DNA of 64,000 bases, taken from an uncultured Paracoccaceae bacterium. Lineage in GTDB: Bacteria > Pseudomonadota > Alphaproteobacteria > Rhodobacterales > Rhodobacteraceae. The notes beneath the pieces are model-generated. The model saw only the letters and a program-made list of their open reading frames with translations. It made no database searches and was not told the origin of the DNA. Shown piece by piece: positions 36,487-45,002 of the stretch. Location: the NCBI GenBank assembly GCA_947495795.1, contig CANMAI010000001.1, positions 682,001-746,000 of the forward strand, read 5' to 3'. A program made the position numbers and the translations under genes. Within the stretch, counting starts at the first letter, position 1, and every line of letters begins with the position of its first letter.

Positions 36487-37452
36487 ATGTATGTTGTCAC
36501 GGAAGAGGTCTGCGAGGCCGTCGTCACCCGCAAGGACGCGTTTGATGCAGTGGAGGCCGTCTTTGGCGCCATGGCAAAGGGCGATGCATGGAACTTCCCT
36601 GTGGTGCGCGAAGCTATCGGCCATGCGGACGCCCTTTACGGGTTCAAATCCGGTTTCGATCGCGCAGGCCTTACACTAGGCGTCAAATCCGGCGGTTACT
36701 GGCCCGGCAATATGGACAACGGGTTGACGAACCACCAATCAACCGTAGCCCTCTTCAACCCAGATACAGGTCAGTTGCAGGCCGTCGTCGGGGGCAACTA
36801 CCTGACCGCTGTCCGCACCGCCGCTTCCAGTTCGGTCTCCATCGCGCATCTGGCGCGCAAGGATGCGAAAGTCATCGGCATGATCGGCGCGGGCCACCAA
36901 TCGGCCTTTCAGCTGCGCGCGGCACTGGAACAGCGAGACTTCGAGAAAGTTATCTGCTGGAACCACGATCCGTCCATGATTCCCCGGGTGGAGGGCGTCG
37001 CGAAAGAGGTGGGCCTCCCCTTCGAGGCGCTGGAGCGGGAAGCGCTCAGCGCGGAGGCCGACGTCATCATCACCATCACTTCCGCCTACGAGCCGCTCCT
37101 TATGAAGGATTGGATCAAACCCGGCACGCATATCGCCTGTATGGGCACTGACACAAAGGGTAAGCAGGAGGTGGATGCAGCACTTCTTGCCGCAGCAAGA
37201 GTGTTCACAGATGAAGTGGCGCAATCTATCTCCATCGGCGAGGCTCAGCATGCCATCGCGGCCGGCAGCCTGGCCGAAAACGCCATCACACCCATCGGCG
37301 ACGTGATCAACGGCGATAATCCGGGCCGTACCACGCCAGAAGACATCACCCTCTTCGATGGTACGGGCGTCGGGCTTCAGGATCTCGTGGTTGCCCGCGT
37401 CGCCATGGATCGTGCTGTTGCGGAAGGCCGAGCGACCGATGTAGTGCTCTGA
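36487..37452 (+). CDS. bhcD: Iminosuccinate reductase BhcD
   Basis: A 321-residue member of the ornithine cyclodeaminase/mu-crystallin family, with a Rossmann motif VIGMIGAGHQSAFQL and the substrate-domain segments FKSGFDRAGLTLGVKSGGYW and GNYLTAVRTAASSSVSI. BhcD reduces iminosuccinate to L-aspartate with NADH, closing the beta-hydroxyaspartate cycle and regenerating the amino donor. ATG 36487 follows AGGAAAG. The gap to bhcC (129 bases) is filled by the palindromic repeat. Alone the family would be ambiguous with other imino-acid reductases; the operon decides. Confidence 0.94.
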   Translation: MYVVTEEVCEAVVTRKDAFDAVEAVFGAMAKGDAWNFPVVREAIGHADALYGFKSGFDRAGLTLGVKSGGYWPGNMDNGLTNHQSTVALFNPDTGQLQAVVGGNYLTAVRTAASSSVSIAHLARKDAKVIGMIGAGHQSAFQLRAALEQRDFEKVICWNHDPSMIPRVEGVAKEVGLPFEALEREALSAEADVIITITSAYEPLLMKDWIKPGTHIACMGTDTKGKQEVDAALLAAARVFTDEVAQSISIGEAQHAIAAGSLAENAITPIGDVINGDNPGRTTPEDITLFDGTGVGLQDLVVARVAMDRAVAEGRATDVVL

Positions 37453-37780
37453 AGAGAATCGCCTGAGCACGTGAGGCAGGTTCAGGTGACATCACGCAGA
37501 GTAAACAGCCTCCAAAGTCACGCTAGAAACCCGGAAATGTGGCGAAAAGGTATGGTGAGTCCTGAATGTCACCATTTTCGCTTTATTTCAGAGACTTTCA
37601 CTGATGAGTTGACGCTTTTCAGCCTGAGTTTAGCCATATTTAACCGTTCTGTTGTTGTTGAAGTCACCTTTAACGATCTTCCCTGAACTTAATTGGGGTC
37701 CGTTGTTGACTTAAACGTTGTTGATCGGCAGCTTTCGCGAAAAGCTGTGTGGCTAAGAATTAGACCTGGAGGATTAGGTT
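37453..37780 (+). other. Intergenic region and leader before the OmpA-fusion gene
   Basis: 328 bases without a credible gene. Near the end, CAGCTTT (37729-37735) pairs with AAAGCTG (37741-37747), a 7-bp hairpin in the likely 5' leader. A TTGACG around 37610 could be a -35 element but has no matching -10. Otherwise nothing is seen. Confidence 0.4.
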
Positions 37781-39349
37781 GTGCTGAAAAGCTGGAAATA
37801 TCTCTGTACTGGTGTTCTTGCGGGGTTATTGTCCTCCGCTGCAGTGAACGCTGCTGAAGTAACCCTACAGACGACGGACGGATCTTTGTCCCTGACTGGG
37901 GACCTGCAAGACTTTGATGGCAAGGTCTACAAGATCCAGACATTGATCGGTACGTTGGAAATCGACGTTGCTTCGGTGACATGTCAGGGTGCGGGCTGCC
38001 CGGTGGTCGATGCAAAGACAGAGTTTGCCATTGCCGTGGGTGACGGTGTGAACAATGCGCTCCTCGCCAACCTTCTGGAAGAATATGCGTTCCAGGAAGA
38101 GATGACGGCAGAACAGACAGTCTCTGGTGGTCAAAGCGGCTCCAGCGCTCTCGAGATGATGGATGACAGCGACGAAGTAAAAGTCAGTGTATCCGTGGAA
38201 CAGTCCGATACACCGGCTGCATTCTCCAAGCTGATAAACGGGTCCGCCGCGATCGCGCTCACAACACGCCCTGTTGGCGGAAATGAGATCACCGCGTTCA
38301 CGCAGGCCGGTTTTGCCGACCCCTCCCTTCCGGGTCAGGAAACGGTTATCGCGCTTGACGCTCTGGTGCCGATCACTTCGCCGCAGAACCGCGTACCGTC
38401 CGTTTCTCTGGAAGATCTCGCTCTGATCGCCTCCGGCCGTATCCGGAACTGGTCACAGCTCGGTGGGGCCGATGCGCCGATCCGGATGCTTCTCCCGAAC
38501 GAGGACAGCTCCACTTTCGAAACATTCAACCAGTTGGTCATCGACGCGAACCGCGCCCGTGTTGCCAATGCGGTTGAGCGTGTGGCCAGCGAAGAGGATC
38601 TCGCCGACGAGGTTGCACGCGATCCCAACGCAATCGGCATCGTCAGCCTTTCTGCACGTCGCAACGCCGAAGTGCTTCCGATCCGCCGCGTTTGTGGCCC
38701 GCTCGCAAAAGCGACGCCCTTCTCGGTCAAGTCAGAGGAATATCCGCTGACACGTCGTGTGTTCATGTACGTATCCGGTGCGCCAATCGCGTCCCGTATC
38801 ACGGACCTGATCACCTTCGCAGGCTCCGGTGCTGCTCAGGATGCGATCCAGAGCGTTGGCTTTGTGGATCAGGGCGTTACCGCCGCTGACATCGACAGCC
38901 AGGGCATTCGTCTTGCTGCCGCTCTTCTCGCAGCGCCGAACGCATCTGCCCTTCTGCAGCTGAAGAACTTCTCGGAATCACTGGTGGATGCGGAGCGTCT
39001 CTCCACGACCTTCCGCTTCACAACCGGTTCGTCCCGCCTCGACAACAAAGCGCTCGGCGATATCGACCGTATGGTTGACTTCCTGGCAAGCGAAGAGGCA
39101 GCGGACAAGGAAATCCTGATCATTGGCTTCACCGATGCCATTGGCCGCGAAGACCTCAATATTCTCCTTGGCCAGAGCCGTGCCGAACAAGTTCGGGACT
39201 CGATCCTAACAGCCGCTGCTGGCCGCGTCTCGCAGAACCGGATGCGCGTTCTTTCCTACGGCCCGCTTGCGCCGGTTGGATGTAACGAAACGCCAGAGGG
39301 GCGATCCATCAACCGCCGCGTGGAAGTATGGATCCGCGATGTAGTCTGA
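37781..39349 (+). CDS. PstS-like periplasmic binding domain fused to an OmpA domain
   Basis: A 522-residue exported protein. A signal peptide (about 1-24, ending VNAAEV) is followed by a short Cys-containing domain, then a PBP-like phosphate-type binding domain (about 90-345, with SVSVEQSDTPAAFSKLINGSA and LLPNEDSSTFETF) and a C-terminal OmpA/MotB peptidoglycan-binding domain (about 405-522: FRFTTGSSRLDNKALGDI, LIIGFTDAIGRED, INRRVEVWI). The fusion would hold a phosphate-type sensor or binder against the cell wall; no PstCAB genes lie nearby, so transport is not implied. The GTG start at 37781 has GGAGG eight bases upstream. Confidence 0.87.
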   Translation: MLKSWKYLCTGVLAGLLSSAAVNAAEVTLQTTDGSLSLTGDLQDFDGKVYKIQTLIGTLEIDVASVTCQGAGCPVVDAKTEFAIAVGDGVNNALLANLLEEYAFQEEMTAEQTVSGGQSGSSALEMMDDSDEVKVSVSVEQSDTPAAFSKLINGSAAIALTTRPVGGNEITAFTQAGFADPSLPGQETVIALDALVPITSPQNRVPSVSLEDLALIASGRIRNWSQLGGADAPIRMLLPNEDSSTFETFNQLVIDANRARVANAVERVASEEDLADEVARDPNAIGIVSLSARRNAEVLPIRRVCGPLAKATPFSVKSEEYPLTRRVFMYVSGAPIASRITDLITFAGSGAAQDAIQSVGFVDQGVTAADIDSQGIRLAAALLAAPNASALLQLKNFSESLVDAERLSTTFRFTTGSSRLDNKALGDIDRMVDFLASEEAADKEILIIGFTDAIGREDLNILLGQSRAEQVRDSILTAAAGRVSQNRMRVLSYGPLAPVGCNETPEGRSINRRVEVWIRDVV

Positions 39350-39372
39350 GAACATCTTAATAACTAGGCGAA

Positions 39373-39404
39373 AGGGCCGTGCGGTAGCGCGGCCCTTTTT
39401 CTTT
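39373..39404 (+). terminator. Rho-independent terminator after the OmpA-fusion gene
   Basis: A 10-bp stem (39373-39382 with 39387-39396, one G-T pair), loop GGTA, followed by TTTTTCTTT. It lies 23 bases after the stop codon and faces ccoS, which converges from the other side. Confidence 0.9.
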
Positions 39405-39479
39405 GGTCAGGTTTTTAAGGCATCTGTGGCCGTTTGAGCAAGATCGCTTGCTTGAGCGCACTGAGTTGAGGACCGCCAC

Positions 39480-39638
39480 TTACTCCGGCGGTCGGTCGTC
39501 ATTCTCATCATCCAGCACGCGCTCTGCAGCGCCCTGTAAATCCTCGTATTGTCCGGATTTCAGCGTCCAGAGAAACACGATCAGCCCCACGGCACCAAGC
39601 GCAATTGTCACCGGTATCAGCAGCAGTAGGATCGTCAT
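39480..39638 (-). CDS. ccoS: cbb3 oxidase assembly protein CcoS
   Basis: A 52-residue single-span protein beginning MTILLLLIPVTIALGAVGL, with the membrane helix at about 2-24 and a short acidic cytoplasmic tail (SGQYEDLQGAAERVLDD), the standard CcoS pattern. CcoS is needed to insert heme and copper into the CcoN subunit of cbb3 oxidase. Its ATG overlaps the ccoI stop as ATGA. It is the last gene of ccoGHIS and converges on a terminator at about 39400. Confidence 0.93.
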   Translation of the reverse strand: MTILLLLIPVTIALGAVGLIVFLWTLKSGQYEDLQGAAERVLDDENDDRPPE

Positions 39639-41911
39639 GCCGACGCCTTTTCAGTCAGATTGATATGCGTATCGGTCTGCGCGCCCGCGCTAACCTCCAA
39701 CTCCAACGGAAAGCGCCTTAGCCGCAAGCTGTTGCAGACCACAACAACGGAGGAGGCGGACATGGCAATGGCCGCCACCAGCGGTGTCACAAAACCCGCA
39801 ATCGCCAAAGGCACCGCGATCGTATTGTAGGCGAGCGCTAACCCGAAATTCTGCCGCACGATCCGCCCCGCAGCACACGCCAACCTATGCGTCTGCGGCA
39901 CAGAAGCGAGGCTTGGCCGCGTAAACACGAAATCTGCCGCCATCCGGCCCACGTCGCTAGCGGTTGAAGGGGCCATGGAAACATGCGCAGCTCGCAGCGC
40001 CGGCCCGTCATTCAACCCATCGCCCACCATTAGTACCTTGTGCCCGGCTTCCGCCAGCGTGCCGAGCTGTGCCACCTTGTCTGCCGGGCGATGATCGGCC
40101 CAGTACCAATCCAGAGAAAGCTTCGCACTGATCCGCTCGACATTTTCGACTGTATCACCGGAAAGAAGACCCCTCTCCAGCCCCTCGGCTGCCAGAGCGT
40201 GCATGGCGTCTTCGGCTCCCTCTCGCAGCGTTTCGGAAAATTCGAAACCCGCAGCAGGCTGCCCCTCCTCTGCAAAGGCAAGACCTTCCGGTGCATCGCC
40301 AGAGGCAATCTCCTGTACCCATGCCGCTCGGCCCAGCCGCATCAGCGCATCTCCCCGTCGCGCCTCAATACCGGATCCCGGCACCTCGCGAATATTCTCC
40401 AGCGCCACCGTATCAGCAGCAATCAGATGCGCCGCCAACGCGCGTGCCGCCGGGTGTGTGGAAGCCCGCGCGAGCGCTGCAGCGGGCCCCTTCCATTCCG
40501 GGCGCAGACCCTCGGCGCCTTCAATCGCAGGCGTTCCCGTTGTCATAGTGCCTGTCTTGTCAAACACTGCTATATCAATCTCGGCCATCCTTTCGAGCGC
40601 GCTGCCATCTTTCATCAGCGTCCCAGCCTCAAAGAGCCTGCCTGCAGCAATCACATGCGTCACCGGCACGGCAAGGCCCAAGGCGCAGGGGCAGGTGACA
40701 ATCAGCACCGCGATCGCTGTTGTCAGTGCGATATGCCAATCTCCGCCCATAACAAACCAGCCTACAAAGGTTATCGCCGCGAGAAGGTGAACAGCAGGCG
40801 CATAGATCTGCGCCATGCGGTCAGCCACCCGCCGGTAACGGCCACGCCCCGTCTCGGCCACCTCCATCATCCGCATCACTTCCGCAAGGAAGGATGCCTC
40901 TGCTGCCCGCTCTGTGCGTATCTTCAAGGGTCCGGTCAGGTTCAGCGTCCCTGCTTCCACCTCGGCGCCCAGCCCGATTGCCACAGGTTCCGCCTCGCCC
41001 GTGACAAGCGCCCGATCCAGATCGCTAACGCCTTCAACCACCACTCCATCCACCGGAATGCGGCCTCCTGGCGGAATGACCAAAACCATCCCCGGCGCAA
41101 TCTCATCCAATGCTGTATAGACCGGCCCGTTCGGCCCCAGCACCTCCGCGCCCTTGGCCGCGAGCCGCGCCAGACCCTTTACAGCCGTCTGTGCGCGGTT
41201 TCGCATCATCTGGTCCAGCGTTCGCCCGATCAGCAGGAAAAAAAGCAGCATTGCTGCCGCGTCGAAATAGGCCTCCGGCCCGCCGCGCAGCGTCTCATAC
41301 AGGCTCATAGCAAGGGCTAGCAGAATGGCCAGCGTGATCGGCACATCCATATTCAGTTGCCCTCGGCGCAGCGCCGCAAAAGCCGAACGATAGAATACCT
41401 GTCCCGCATAGGCCGCTGCGGGGATTGCAATCAGGCCCGATACCAGATGAAACAGGTCGCGCGTCGGCCCCGACGCCCCCGACCAGACGGAAACAGAAAG
41501 CAGCATGATGTTGCCCGTGGCAAATCCCGCCACAGCCAGGGAGCGCACAAGGTGCTGCATCTTCGCATCTTCAGCTGCTTCCTCGGCCTGCATATCCTCA
41601 ACCGGATGTCCGGGATAGCCGATCTCCGCCAGCGCTCGCAAAACCTCAGGCGCTCGCTCCGCATTTTCCAGCTGCAGCTGCAGCCGCTTCAAAGTCAGGT
41701 TCACTCGGGCCGAGGCCACGCCCTCCATTGCTCCAAGGTGTCTCTCTACCTTGGATATGCAGCCGCCGCAGGAAATATCCGGCACGACAAGCACCAGATC
41801 CGCCATACCGTTCCGCCCCTCATGGCAAGCTGCGATTGCCTCCTTCTCCACTGGGCTCAACTCCAGTGAACCTGCATATTCCACCGCAGCAGAGGAGGCG
41901 CAGCACTGCAT
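39635..41911 (-). CDS. ccoI: Copper P-type ATPase CcoI (FixI)
   Basis: A 758-residue P1B-type ATPase that delivers copper for cbb3 oxidase assembly. A Cys-rich N-terminus (MQCCASS) precedes a heavy-metal domain with C48-x-x-C51 in DISCGGCISKVERHL. The transport site is TCPCALGLAVPV in a membrane helix, the phosphorylation loop DKTGTMTTG, and the hinge MVGDGLNDGPAL; eight membrane helices are expected. Its start codon shares one base with the ccoH stop (TGATG), and ccoS overlaps its end. The ccoGHIS context distinguishes it from a detoxifying CopA. Confidence 0.96.
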   Translation of the reverse strand: MQCCASSAAVEYAGSLELSPVEKEAIAACHEGRNGMADLVLVVPDISCGGCISKVERHLGAMEGVASARVNLTLKRLQLQLENAERAPEVLRALAEIGYPGHPVEDMQAEEAAEDAKMQHLVRSLAVAGFATGNIMLLSVSVWSGASGPTRDLFHLVSGLIAIPAAAYAGQVFYRSAFAALRRGQLNMDVPITLAILLALAMSLYETLRGGPEAYFDAAAMLLFFLLIGRTLDQMMRNRAQTAVKGLARLAAKGAEVLGPNGPVYTALDEIAPGMVLVIPPGGRIPVDGVVVEGVSDLDRALVTGEAEPVAIGLGAEVEAGTLNLTGPLKIRTERAAEASFLAEVMRMMEVAETGRGRYRRVADRMAQIYAPAVHLLAAITFVGWFVMGGDWHIALTTAIAVLIVTCPCALGLAVPVTHVIAAGRLFEAGTLMKDGSALERMAEIDIAVFDKTGTMTTGTPAIEGAEGLRPEWKGPAAALARASTHPAARALAAHLIAADTVALENIREVPGSGIEARRGDALMRLGRAAWVQEIASGDAPEGLAFAEEGQPAAGFEFSETLREGAEDAMHALAAEGLERGLLSGDTVENVERISAKLSLDWYWADHRPADKVAQLGTLAEAGHKVLMVGDGLNDGPALRAAHVSMAPSTASDVGRMAADFVFTRPSLASVPQTHRLACAAGRIVRQNFGLALAYNTIAVPLAIAGFVTPLVAAIAMSASSVVVVCNSLRLRRFPLELEVSAGAQTDTHINLTEKASA

Positions 41912-42399
41912 CAGCGCGTGCCACCTTCCAGCCGATGCCGCGCCGTCCAGAGCACTGCATCATCCCGCACAGCTGTCAGCGCAAGATCCCACACCCCTGA
42001 ACCCAGCACAACTTTCGCCGCATACTGTCCACGAGACACTGGCTCCAGTACAACCACCATATTCTGACGCTCATGCGCCGGGCGGCCGAGCGTGGCAGTG
42101 AGGCTATCTAGTGTGATGGGAAGCCCGTTCTGATCCGTTAAAGTCACAGTCAGCGTATCGCCCTGATACACAGAATGTTCCCGCCAGTTCAGCGCCGCCT
42201 GCCGCTTCTTCTCCGCCACATCCTCATTGAAATGTTGGCTGGCTACGTAGGAGTTCTTCACAACCAAGCCTGTCCAACTCTGCGCCGCAAAATAAGCCAG
42301 CGTCAGGTTCACGCTGATGATCGTGCCAAAGAAGAGCGTCATCACGCCCATCATGTGCCAGCCGGTAAACTTCTCCGTGCCAAACAGGTTCTTCAGCAT
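41911..42399 (-). CDS. ccoH: cbb3 assembly protein CcoH (FixH)
   Basis: A 162-residue protein of the FixH family: a membrane helix at about 14-40 (GWHMMGVMTLFFGTIISVNL) and a periplasmic beta-rich domain starting VVKNSYVASQHFNED. FixH associates with the oxidase during assembly. It sits between ccoG (3 bases upstream) and ccoI (1-base overlap), which leaves no doubt on identity. Confidence 0.95.
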   Translation of the reverse strand: MLKNLFGTEKFTGWHMMGVMTLFFGTIISVNLTLAYFAAQSWTGLVVKNSYVASQHFNEDVAEKKRQAALNWREHSVYQGDTLTVTLTDQNGLPITLDSLTATLGRPAHERQNMVVVLEPVSRGQYAAKVVLGSGVWDLALTAVRDDAVLWTARHRLEGGTR

Positions 42400-42402
42400 T
42401 GC

Positions 42403-43944
42403 TCAGTTCTCCGGTGTCTTGAATATTGCGTTATAGCTGTCTGCCTCAAAGCTCTGCTTGTCCTCGGCCTTCAGCACAAATCGGGTGCTCCCAGGCTCCT
42501 GAGCGAAGGGCGGTTGACTGATGAACACACGCAACGTGCGCAGTGTATCAGGATCAACCGGCACCGCAAAGCTGGTGCCAGCAGGTTGGTCGATCTCGTT
42601 GATCTCCATTGTCGCTCCCGGTAGCCCTTCGAGCGACAGGAAGATCACCCGTGGCTCCGGCACCATGTTCAGAAGCTTAACGGTATAGCCATTGCGGATA
42701 GAGCCATCGGAAAGCTGCACGAAAACGGGATTCCGGTCTTGCTGTACGTTCAGCTCCAGCCTGTCGCGTGCGAGAAGCGCTACCAGCATCGCCCCCCCAA
42801 TCGCTGCCCAAACGCCGAAATAGATCAGCGTGCGTACCCTTAGAAAGATCTTCCAGTCGAACTGCCGGATTGTGGGGATAAAGCCATCGTCGTCCCGCAC
42901 CCTTGTTGGATCTATCCCCTCGGGCCCCGTGGCCGTGGCTACGTTCTGGTTGTAGTCCCGCAGCGTTGCGTAGGAAATCAGCCCCTGATCGCGGCCGAGT
43001 TTGCCCATGATATCGTCGCAGGCATCAATACAAAGAGCACAAGTAATACACTCCAACTGTTGTCCATCGCGGATATCTATCCCCGTTGGGCAGACAGCCA
43101 CACAGGCATTGCAATCGATGCAATCGCCATGCGGTATATCTGCATCGCGCTTGGCCCCATGCGTGCGCGGTTCTCCTCGCCAATCGTTGTAGGTCACCAC
43201 AAGGCTGTCTTCATCCAGCATAGCCGCCTGAATGCGCGGCCAAGGGCACATGTAGATGCACACCTGCTCCCGCAGGACGCCGCCCAGCGTGTAAGTCGTG
43301 AAGGTGAGCACTGCCACAGTCCCGTACGCAATCGGGGCTGCCTGCAGCGTTACAAATTGGTAAAGAAGCGTGGGGGCATCGGCGAAGTAGAAAATCCAGG
43401 CCCCGCCCGTCGCTACGGCGATCATCAGCCAGATTATATGCTTGGAGATGCGCTTGCGATACTTGTCAAACGTCAATGGTGCCTTGTCGAGCCGGATCCG
43501 CGCGTTCCTATCCCCCTCTATAAAGCGCTCCACGTAGAGAAAAAGGTCCGTCCATACCGTCTGTGGGCAGGCGTAGCCGCACCAAGCCCTGCCCACAACG
43601 CTTGTAACAAGAAAGAGGCCCACACCTGCCATCACCAGAAGTCCCGCCACGAAGATGAACTCCTGTGGCCAGATTTCGATGAAGAAAAAATAGAAGCGCC
43701 GATTTGCCATGTCGATCAGCACAGCCTGATCCGGTGCAAAAGGCCCGCGATCCCATCGGATCCAGGGTGTGATGTAGTAAATCCCCAAAGTGATGAGCAT
43801 TACAATCCACTTCAGATTCCGGAACTGCCCACTAACTCGCTTGGGGTGGATCCTCTCACGCGCCGCATACAGAGGCTCCGCCTTCGCTTTCGCGCCGGCG
43901 TTGATGGCCTCCACATCATGCGGTTGAATATCCGGTGCTGTCAC
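42403..43944 (-). CDS. ccoG: cbb3 assembly ferredoxin-type protein CcoG (FixG/RdxA)
   Basis: A membrane iron-sulfur protein of about 513 residues, thought to reduce copper for cbb3 assembly. After five or so hydrophobic helices, with WCGYACPQTVW and EQVCIYMCPWPRIQ, come two 4Fe-4S motifs, CIDCNACVAVCP and CITCALCIDAC, and a C-terminal immunoglobulin-like domain (about 390-513). The GTG at 43944 is chosen because AGGAG lies seven bases upstream; a TTG at 43980 gives 12 more residues without such a site. It is the first gene of ccoGHIS, and an FNR box is centred about 60 bases upstream. Confidence 0.95.
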   Translation of the reverse strand: MTAPDIQPHDVEAINAGAKAKAEPLYAARERIHPKRVSGQFRNLKWIVMLITLGIYYITPWIRWDRGPFAPDQAVLIDMANRRFYFFFIEIWPQEFIFVAGLLVMAGVGLFLVTSVVGRAWCGYACPQTVWTDLFLYVERFIEGDRNARIRLDKAPLTFDKYRKRISKHIIWLMIAVATGGAWIFYFADAPTLLYQFVTLQAAPIAYGTVAVLTFTTYTLGGVLREQVCIYMCPWPRIQAAMLDEDSLVVTYNDWRGEPRTHGAKRDADIPHGDCIDCNACVAVCPTGIDIRDGQQLECITCALCIDACDDIMGKLGRDQGLISYATLRDYNQNVATATGPEGIDPTRVRDDDGFIPTIRQFDWKIFLRVRTLIYFGVWAAIGGAMLVALLARDRLELNVQQDRNPVFVQLSDGSIRNGYTVKLLNMVPEPRVIFLSLEGLPGATMEINEIDQPAGTSFAVPVDPDTLRTLRVFISQPPFAQEPGSTRFVLKAEDKQSFEADSYNAIFKTPEN

Positions 43945-43997
43945 CTGAATGCTCCTGAAAGTCGATTGTAACCTATGCAACCACGCTCTCCAAATCC

Positions 43998-44011
43998 TTG
44001 ATCCTGATCAA
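43998..44011 (-). promoter_or_regulatory. FNR box upstream of ccoGHIS
   Basis: TTGATCCTGATCAA is a perfect TTGAT-N4-ATCAA dyad, the binding site of FNR/FnrL-type oxygen-sensing regulators. It lies 54 bases before the ccoG start and would switch on ccoGHIS at low oxygen. It also lies about 50 bases before the -35 of the divergent arsR-type gene. Confidence 0.9.
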
Positions 44012-44058
44012 GCGGAGATGGGCTTTCGGACCCGCTGCATATCGCCCCACGCGGCGGC

Positions 44059-44120
44059 TTGACGCAAACCAATAGGATATATAATAATTTAGTTATGGAA
44101 TCGATAGGTTATGAACTAAA
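44059..44120 (+). promoter_or_regulatory. Promoter and dyad operator of the ArsR-type gene
   Basis: TTGACG (44059-44064) and TATAAT (44080-44085) give a sigma-70-like promoter with a short 15-base spacer (TAATAA at 44082 would give 17). Transcription would start close to the ATG at 44095, so the message may be leaderless. TTTAGTT (44088-44094) and AACTAAA (44114-44120) form a dyad over the start codon, suited to autorepression. Confidence 0.55.
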
Positions 44121-44463
44121 GCAGGATCTCGACACGGTTTTTGCCGCCTTGGCTGATCCGACGCGCAGAGCCATCCTTTCACAGCTGAAAGAAGGCGAGG
44201 CCTCCGTGAATGAGATCGCCGCACCTTTCAAGATAAGCCAGCCCGCCATCTCCAAGCACCTCAAAGTGCTGGAAAAAGCTGGATTGATAGAGCGAGACAG
44301 CGTGGAGCAGCGCCGCCCCGCCCGCCTCAAGGCTCAGAACATGGCCGTGGCCGCCCGTTGGCTGGATGATTTTAAGGCTTTCTGGGGGGCAAGCTTCGAT
44401 CAGCTAGATGATGTCCTTCGTACACTTCAACACACGGAACCAAGGGACGAAAACGATGAGTGA
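44095..44463 (+). CDS. ArsR-family transcriptional regulator
   Basis: A 122-residue winged-helix protein. FAALADPTRRAILSQLKEGEASVNEIA and FKISQPAISKHLKVLEKAGLIERD are the ArsR helix-turn-helix region. No metal-binding cysteine pair (ELCVCD type) is present; such ArsR proteins paired with SRPBCC/AHSA1 genes are common and control that partner. The ATG at 44095 has no Shine-Dalgarno but lies just after a good promoter, suggesting leaderless translation. It overlaps the next gene by eight bases. Confidence 0.88.
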   Translation: MESIGYELKQDLDTVFAALADPTRRAILSQLKEGEASVNEIAAPFKISQPAISKHLKVLEKAGLIERDSVEQRRPARLKAQNMAVAARWLDDFKAFWGASFDQLDDVLRTLQHTEPRDENDE

Positions 44464-44950
44464 CCTGCCTGAATACGTGATTGAACGCAGCTTTGCAGCG
44501 CCTTGCGCCCTCGTCTGGCGGACATGGACGGATCCGGAACTCCTCAGCCGCTGGTACGGCCCCGGCGTGGAGACAATCATCCATAAGTTTGATCTAAGGC
44601 CTGACGGCATGTGGTTGAACGAGATGAAATGGGGCGAAAAGTCCGACCTCAGTCGAATGCATTTTCAGGAGGTTGTCTCCGAAGAGCGCCTCGTCTGACA
44701 CCACTCATCGGCGGATGCGAACTGGAACGTTGCGCCCAACCAGATGATGCCCAACTGGCCCCTCATCCTCCTCACCACTGTTACCTTCAAAGAGATTGCA
44801 GGTTCTACTAGTGTCCGTCTCTCTCAGACTCCGATGGATGCGAATACTGCGGAGATTGCATGCTTCGCAGAAGCTATGGCGAACATGGACAAGGGCTGGG
44901 GTAGCGGCTTTAATGCGATCGAAGAGATTCTGGCCGAAATGCAACCCTGA
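44456..44950 (+). pseudogene. SRPBCC/AHSA1-domain gene with in-frame TGA
   Basis: An AHSA1-type SRPBCC domain (START-like hydrophobic-ligand fold) of 164 codons interrupted once. The first 80 codons give SDLPEYVIERSFAAP and VWRTWTDPELLSRWYGPG, up to VSEERLV; then TGA at 44696-44698; then, in the same frame, HHSSADANWNVAPNQMMPNW, LLTTVTFKEI, EIACFAEAMANMDKGWGSG and EEILAEMQ to a normal stop. Relatives have RLVWHHSS at this point, so TGA most simply replaces a TGG Trp codon by one G-to-A change. The product is probably truncated and inactive unless the stop is read through. It is coupled to the ArsR gene by an eight-base overlap. Confidence 0.85.
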
Positions 44951-45002
44951 GGCGCTTCGCCAAGTACTTCGCAAAAGATTTGAACGTCCTAGCGAGGGCG
45001 GA

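Noticed and set aside
34123-36624. Open frame of 833 codons on the minus strand across bhcB and bhcC
   Set aside because: It is antisense to two well-supported enzymes, has a His/Val-rich composition typical of a GC-biased shadow frame, and shows no family motif.
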